Below are positions 13,638 through 17,292 of a DNA stretch of 17,292 nucleotides, piece by piece; within the stretch, counting starts at the first letter, position 1, and every line of letters begins with the position of its first letter. Source of the DNA: an archaeon (GTDB taxonomy: Archaea; Asgardarchaeota; Hermodarchaeia; Hermodarchaeales; Hermodarchaeaceae). The stretch spans positions 1-17,292 of the forward strand of contig JABXGV010000183.1 of assembly GCA_016550485.1 (NCBI GenBank). Direction: 5' to 3'. Position numbers and translations under genes: made by a program. The notes beneath the pieces were generated by a model. It did not search any database and was not told the origin of the DNA. It worked only from the letters and a program-made list of their open reading frames with translations.

Positions 13638-14836
13638 TAATCTACAGAGCGAATCATTTTTGACCGTATAAGTAGTGCCGCTTCAGGGCAGGCTTCGCAG
13701 CATATCCAACAGCGAACACAATGATCCATGTTGATTAGTGGTTTTCCTTCCTGCAGTGTAATATTGCCGAGTTTGCAGGCTTTCACGCATAACCCGCAGC
13801 CATTACACGCATCGGTGACCTCAATAACACCTTCACCGGTATCATCGTCCATTTCTTTCTTAGCGGTCTTTCGGGTGACGATTTCAGATCCAAACCAACG
13901 CCGAACAAGACCATGCGTTATGCGATTGAAAACCCGGGATGTCCACAAAGCTTGTAGACGGCTTATTAATCCACCGCGTCTAGAACCTCTAAGTCTCTTG
14001 AAGGTTTCTGCTGCATCACCAACTATTTCGATATCGTCGAGTTCACCCAATTCCCTTTCTGATGCTATTTTTAGGATACTCAGCTTCTCAGGTTTGAAAC
14101 CCATGAGCCTAGCAATTGTGGCATCAACTGCAACAGGATCGCGACCAGCAAGAATGACATTTAATTCGACTGGAGTCCCTGCGGTCGGCCCTTGATAGGG
14201 ACCTGATGGTCTAACTGCATCAGCAGCTACTGTCCCGTCTACGATGCAATATCTCACCTGCGGGAGGAGGTGCTCAAATAAATCAACCACAGGCTCGTGG
14301 AGTCCAAGTACGTGCATTCGAGTACGTTGGTCCTGCCGGGTTAACCCCTTCAGATTCTTTATGGCACCAGTATGTCCGGTCATGAAGTGGGTTTTGATGA
14401 CAGGTACGTCAATAATTCCGTCAACTTCCAATGCAAGTTTAGCCAGGGTAACCTTTGTCAACTTGCTAGCTCTTGGGAGCTTGACCCTAACCATTTCGGT
14501 TTTCGCCAAATCTACAAAGGTTCCACCAGCCTTTTCCACCGCTTCCCGAATCCCAATCACTCGGTAGGTCTCTTCCGGGTCCCAACCACAAATTGGAAGA
14601 TCTGCAACAAGGACATTAGCTTGTTTACAGTGTTCCCGCACCAAGCGTACAACTGCAGCCACTACATCAACATTGGTGACCAGCCCTGAACCTGATTGTT
14701 TCCCACAGCTCATATTAGGTTTGATAAGTATTCTTTCCCCAGAGTCAAGTTCTAGACCACCAGCCAGCTCCACGGCTTTGCGGACTGCTGTATCAATATC
14801 TTCAGAGATATTAACAATGGAAACGCGCGATGGCAC
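13634..14836 (-). CDS. DUF362 domain protein with C-terminal 2[4Fe-4S] ferredoxin domain
   Basis: Predicted cytoplasmic iron-sulfur protein of unknown reaction, 400 residues. The N-terminal DUF362 domain (about 1-270) includes ILIKPNMSCGKQSG, VIKTHFMTGHTGAIKNLKG, VDGTVAADAVRPSGPYQGPT and AGRDPVAVDATIARLMGF. A basic, Trp/Arg-rich linker follows (about 280-330). The ferredoxin domain has two cluster motifs, CNGCGLCVKAC and CVRCWICCEACP, both of the full CxxCxxCxxxC form. DUF362-ferredoxin proteins are widespread in anaerobes and suggest electron transfer to a partner. The start is GTG with GGAG nine bases upstream. Appears to be a single-gene unit, convergent with thpR. Confidence 0.88.
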   Translation of the reverse strand: MPSRVSIVNISEDIDTAVRKAVELAGGLELDSGERILIKPNMSCGKQSGSGLVTNVDVVAAVVRLVREHCKQANVLVADLPICGWDPEETYRVIGIREAVEKAGGTFVDLAKTEMVRVKLPRASKLTKVTLAKLALEVDGIIDVPVIKTHFMTGHTGAIKNLKGLTRQDQRTRMHVLGLHEPVVDLFEHLLPQVRYCIVDGTVAADAVRPSGPYQGPTAGTPVELNVILAGRDPVAVDATIARLMGFKPEKLSILKIASERELGELDDIEIVGDAAETFKRLRGSRRGGLISRLQALWTSRVFNRITHGLVRRWFGSEIVTRKTAKKEMDDDTGEGVIEVTDACNGCGLCVKACKLGNITLQEGKPLINMDHCVRCWICCEACPEAALLIRSKMIRSVDY

Positions 14837-15117
14837 AAGTCTTATCTCCTATATTTGCTGAAGCAAGATTTACATTCCTAGTTCTTACAGCGTTCTTAAC
14901 TTCTTTTCTTCTTTATGTGCAACAAACACCAATAGGAGTAAAACGTCAGTTGGGAAAGGCATTAAAGGAACTGGATAATCTAAGAGAAAAAATGTGGGAC
15001 CGTGGTCTAGCCAAAGAACAGGATGAATCCTGTTTTTCTAGAATGGTAGGATACTTGCTTGGGGTGCAAGTGATCCCGGATTCGAATTCCGGCGGTCCCA
15101 CCATTCTTCCCATTTAA
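14830..15117 (+). CDS. possible small membrane protein, or chance frame, running into tRNA-Pro
   Basis: A 95-codon frame begins seven bases inside the DUF362 start region on the opposite strand and reads through the whole tRNA-Pro gene. The part before the tRNA looks protein-like: a hydrophobic helix (about residues 13-30, FTFLVLTAFLTSFLLYV) followed by a charged amphipathic helix with KRQLGKALKELDNLREK. The part inside the tRNA gene cannot be under protein selection. The ATG has no clear ribosome binding site. It may be the remnant of a small membrane protein gene, or chance. I do not recognise it. Confidence 0.2.
   Translation: MAQVLSPIFAEARFTFLVLTAFLTSFLLYVQQTPIGVKRQLGKALKELDNLREKMWDRGLAKEQDESCFSRMVGYLLGVQVIPDSNSGGPTILPI
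14996..15103 (+). tRNA. tRNA-Pro (GGG) with a D-arm intron
   Basis: Acceptor stem GGGACCG (14996-15002) pairs with CGGTCCC (15093-15099). The discriminator is A15100 and CCA is encoded (15101-15103). The anticodon stem CTTGC/GCAAG closes loop TTGGGGT (15059-15065), giving anticodon GGG; the anticodon loop has no intron. The T arm is CCGGA-TTCGAAT-TCCGG. Between GGTCTAG and AATGGTAGGAT of the D arm lie 31 extra bases bounded by direct TCTAG repeats. Removing one repeat unit plus the spacer leaves a 74-base tRNA with a normal D loop, AGAATGGTA. No strong promoter box is evident upstream. Confidence 0.93.
15006..15036 (+). other. 31-base D-arm intron of tRNA-Pro
   Basis: Flanked by direct repeats TCTAG (15006-15010 and 15037-15041), so any cut from 15006-15036 to 15011-15041 gives the same mature tRNA. 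Inside is a strong hairpin: AACAGGA (15017-15023) pairs with TCCTGTT (15028-15034) over a TGAA loop. The two CTAG copies can pair with each other as a four-base central helix. The bulges do not match the strict bulge-helix-bulge form on both sides. Confidence 0.75.
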
Positions 15118-15126
15118 TAAACAAAA

Positions 15127-16188
15127 TTAGGGTATTTGCCACCAAGGCTTCAATATTGTCTTAATTTCTGTCAGGAGTTTTGCCACGTATTGTGACACCC
15201 GTGGGTCCTCCTTTGGCGGCTTTTCGTGAATCGCTTTTCCATGGCCAGTCATAGGTATGAGCGTATTGTAAATAGATTCAGACAAGCCCTGCAAGTCATA
15301 CCCTCCTTCAAGAAACATAATGACCTTCCCATTACAGGTATTTTCTGCCGTTTCCATAATCAGTTGCGAGATTTCAAAGAATCCTGTTGCACTTATCATA
15401 AGGTTAGTAAGATAGTCTCGGAAATGGGCGTCATACCCCGCCGATACAAGGATGCTGGTAGGCTGAAATTGCTGAGCTAAGGGAGGGAAGAGGGTCTTGA
15501 GGGCATGGAGGAAAGAGGCATCCGAAGCACCAGGAGGAAGAGGAAAATTCACGTTGTATCCTCTACCCGGACCTTCCCCAAGTTCATCCACGTAGCCGGA
15601 ATAGCCAGGATAAAGGGTCCGAGGATGCTGGTGGAAACCAACGTACAGCGTCTTAGGATCTTCATACAGGATTTCTTGTGTTCCATTACCGTGATGCGCA
15701 TCAATGTCTAGAATAAGAACCCGGCTATCCGGAACTGTTGCGGTAATGTGTCGTGCAACAACGGCAACATTGCTAAAAAGGCAGAATCCACGTGCCTGAT
15801 TTTCACTAGCATGATGACCAGGTGGTCGAACCAAGGCAAACGCGTTGTCGATTTCACCAGTGTTAATAGATTCCCAAGCTTTGAGACCCGCGCCCGCTGC
15901 TAATATTGCAGCATTATATGAGCCTTTGGACGCGCGAGTATCTGCATCAAAACGGCTCTCTCTATCAGATGCAGTTCGAATGAAATCGATATAGTCCTTG
16001 GGGTGAACACGTTCTAATTCAGCAAGAGTGGCAGCACGGGGCGAAACCAGACGAAGGGTGTCCTCATTGAATGCCTTTTGTTTCTGAAGAAAATCCATAA
16101 CTGCTGTAAGTCTTTCCGGCCGTTCTGGATGGCCCGCGCCCATATCGTGTTTTAGAAATGCTTTGTGGTAGAAGAAGCCAGTTGTCAT
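15127..16188 (-). CDS. histone deacetylase family protein (class II-like amidohydrolase)
   Basis: Zinc-dependent deacetylase of the arginase/HDAC fold, 353 residues. The substrate may be acetyl-lysine, acetylpolyamine or another small acetyl compound. Family motifs are complete: HPERPERLTAV near the N terminus, RPPGHHA (His 125, 126), GFCLFSNVAVVARH, ILDIDAHHGNGTQE (Asp 163, His 165 as metal ligands), GYDAHFRD (Asp 253, third ligand) and FLEGGYD (Tyr 297, transition-state residue). The spacing is that of an active enzyme related to class II HDACs and bacterial deacetylases. Its ATG is 25 bases after the Hel308 stop, on the same strand, so the two are probably co-transcribed. No histone gene is in the window. 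Its end faces the tRNA-Pro gene. Confidence 0.9.
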   Translation of the reverse strand: MTTGFFYHKAFLKHDMGAGHPERPERLTAVMDFLQKQKAFNEDTLRLVSPRAATLAELERVHPKDYIDFIRTASDRESRFDADTRASKGSYNAAILAAGAGLKAWESINTGEIDNAFALVRPPGHHASENQARGFCLFSNVAVVARHITATVPDSRVLILDIDAHHGNGTQEILYEDPKTLYVGFHQHPRTLYPGYSGYVDELGEGPGRGYNVNFPLPPGASDASFLHALKTLFPPLAQQFQPTSILVSAGYDAHFRDYLTNLMISATGFFEISQLIMETAENTCNGKVIMFLEGGYDLQGLSESIYNTLIPMTGHGKAIHEKPPKEDPRVSQYVAKLLTEIKTILKPWWQIP

Positions 16189-16213
16189 GGTGTTCGTCTC
16201 GAAATTTTCTCTT

Positions 16214-17292
16214 TCATTCTAGGGAAAGACGTGTTTGTCTTGTTGTTGAGTTGGATGATTCCTTTAACGATTGCTCCTCTGCTGGTGCAACAACCCCACC
16301 GCATTGGACCTTGATAGAGCGGGCAATTTCTGAACCTATCGTGGGCACAGCTGCGAGTTTGGATAGGGGAGCGTCTCGAATTCGTTCTTTGTTAACAAAG
16401 CCATTGCGGAAGAGCAACCGACCACGAACCCGTCCTATACCTTTTAGTTGGACTAGCACTGCCAATTCCTTTCTTACGCCGTAATTCACGCGAAGCTCTA
16501 GCTGTTCTAGGTCAGCGAGGAGTGACTTGTACTTAAAGACCTGAGCGAGTTCCCGACAAGCGTAGAGAAGCCAAACCTGAGTATCGACGAGCCGTCTAAG
16601 ATCACCAGAACCTATGCCGAATTGGCTAGTGAGTTGTTCTTCAGATATCTCTTCAATCCAACCATTCGTAAGGAGTGCCGTTTTCACTTCTGCAAGGAAA
16701 AACTCATAGTCTGCACGATTATAACGAGGATTCGGTACAGGTACCAAGAACTCCTCGATATGTTCGCTTACATAATCGTGAGTGCGCGCTTCTTCACCTC
16801 TACGCAGGTACATACTAAACTGATCTGGTGTATGGCAAATCAGATGCAAGTAGGAGAAAGGAGTTACTTCTGTTGCAGCCCGTGAGGCTGTCAATAAACC
16901 ATCCCGAATAATGACAGCAGACTTTGGGTCGATATAAAGTTGAGAGACACGCCTCCCAAAAGGCGTCGCAATCAACTCATTACCTCTGCGTCTCAAAAGA
17001 TTTTCATCTTTTAGGAATCTCACGATTAAATCTACCATATAGGTGACTTCTTCAGGGTCACGCTGATGACCGAAGAAGGTTTGCCGTATGAAATCCATTA
17101 TATCCTCTTTACTAGAGGCATACCCCAAGGCAATCGTTGAAAGGATATGACTCCGTAAAGCGGATTCACTAGCAAGCTTCGAAAAAACATTTTCAGTATC
17201 ACCCAAGACATAATTATCCATAAGGAACGCTACTTCTTCCTGCCGTCTAGCCATAAGAACAGAATTTCCCGTTTTATCATATTTCGGACGCC
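16214..17292 (-). CDS. hel308: ATP-dependent DNA helicase Hel308, C-terminal part (cut by the window edge)
   Basis: Ski2-like superfamily 2 helicase acting on stalled replication forks. The frame is open to the right edge; ATG 17254 is only an internal codon. The first visible residues, RPKYDKTGNSVLM, are what follows helicase motif VI (QMxGRAGRP), showing that the two RecA-like domains lie outside. What remains (about 359 residues) is the winged helix (SALRSHILSTIALGYASSKEDIMDFI), the seven-helix ratchet domain with SYLHLICHTPD, and the C-terminal helix-hairpin-helix (LKGIGRVRGRLLFRNGFV and LAAVPTIGSEIARSI). A Ser/Gln-rich tail follows. Co-directional with the deacetylase gene downstream. 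Confidence 0.9.
   Translation of the reverse strand, partial: RPKYDKTGNSVLMARRQEEVAFLMDNYVLGDTENVFSKLASESALRSHILSTIALGYASSKEDIMDFIRQTFFGHQRDPEEVTYMVDLIVRFLKDENLLRRRGNELIATPFGRRVSQLYIDPKSAVIIRDGLLTASRAATEVTPFSYLHLICHTPDQFSMYLRRGEEARTHDYVSEHIEEFLVPVPNPRYNRADYEFFLAEVKTALLTNGWIEEISEEQLTSQFGIGSGDLRRLVDTQVWLLYACRELAQVFKYKSLLADLEQLELRVNYGVRKELAVLVQLKGIGRVRGRLLFRNGFVNKERIRDAPLSKLAAVPTIGSEIARSIKVQCGGVVAPAEEQSLKESSNSTTRQTRLSLE

Noticed and set aside
15006..15041. TCTAG repeats as an integration site of a mobile element
   Set aside because: The enclosed sequence is only 31 bases, lies within the tRNA, and holds no element; a spliced intron explains it better.
1..17292. CRISPR array, insertion sequence, defence island or prophage
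   Set aside because: No regularly spaced repeats, transposase, integrase, cas-like or phage motifs are visible; every large frame is assigned to a housekeeping-type family.

Overview
The window is archaeal chromosome of housekeeping character, almost entirely information-processing and protein-quality-control genes. Archaeal markers are PAN, aMBF1, TFE-alpha, aTrm56, pelota, Hel308, a 7S SRP RNA with the archaeal domain plan, TATA-type promoters, and two tRNA genes with intron-like insertions away from the anticodon loop. I see no plasmid, phage, IS or CRISPR features. The lineage cannot be fixed from this window: base composition is moderate, and no rRNA or ribosomal protein is present. An Asgard (Thorarchaeota-like) or euryarchaeal source are both possible.

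Layout, left to right. PAN (minus) diverges from aMBF1, aTrm56 and TFE-alpha (plus). A stable-RNA block follows: tRNA-Val(TAC) with an insertion in its D loop, tRNA-Ser(GCT), and SRP RNA. A site-2-type membrane protease (minus) diverges from CutA1, an archaeal nucleotidyltransferase and a COG2108-type radical SAM protein (plus). Pelota (minus) diverges from TrmG10 and RNase Z (plus). Next is a minus-strand trio: an MJ1494/AMA-like AAA ATPase, a UPF0200 kinase-like protein and a UPF0201 protein. The ATPase diverges from the RNA 2',3'-cyclic phosphodiesterase ThpR. A DUF362/ferredoxin protein (minus) converges on ThpR. Last come tRNA-Pro(GGG), also with a D-arm insertion, and the minus-strand pair Hel308 (cut by the window edge) and a class II-like histone deacetylase family protein.

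How the genes fit together. Much of the region serves tRNA maturation: 3'-end cleavage (RNase Z), G10 methylation (TrmG10), C56 ribose methylation (aTrm56) and a 2',3'-cyclic phosphate or ligase-like enzyme (ThpR). The window also contains two tRNAs that need intron removal. A second theme is proteolysis: two AAA ATPases ending in proteasome-docking HbYX-like tails, and an intramembrane protease. Three uncharacterised conserved pairings stand out: nucleotidyltransferase with radical SAM; AAA ATPase with UPF0200 and UPF0201; and Hel308 with the deacetylase. Four divergent gene pairs each appear to share one near-symmetrical TATA element. Many starts are TTG or GTG preceded by a Shine-Dalgarno sequence.
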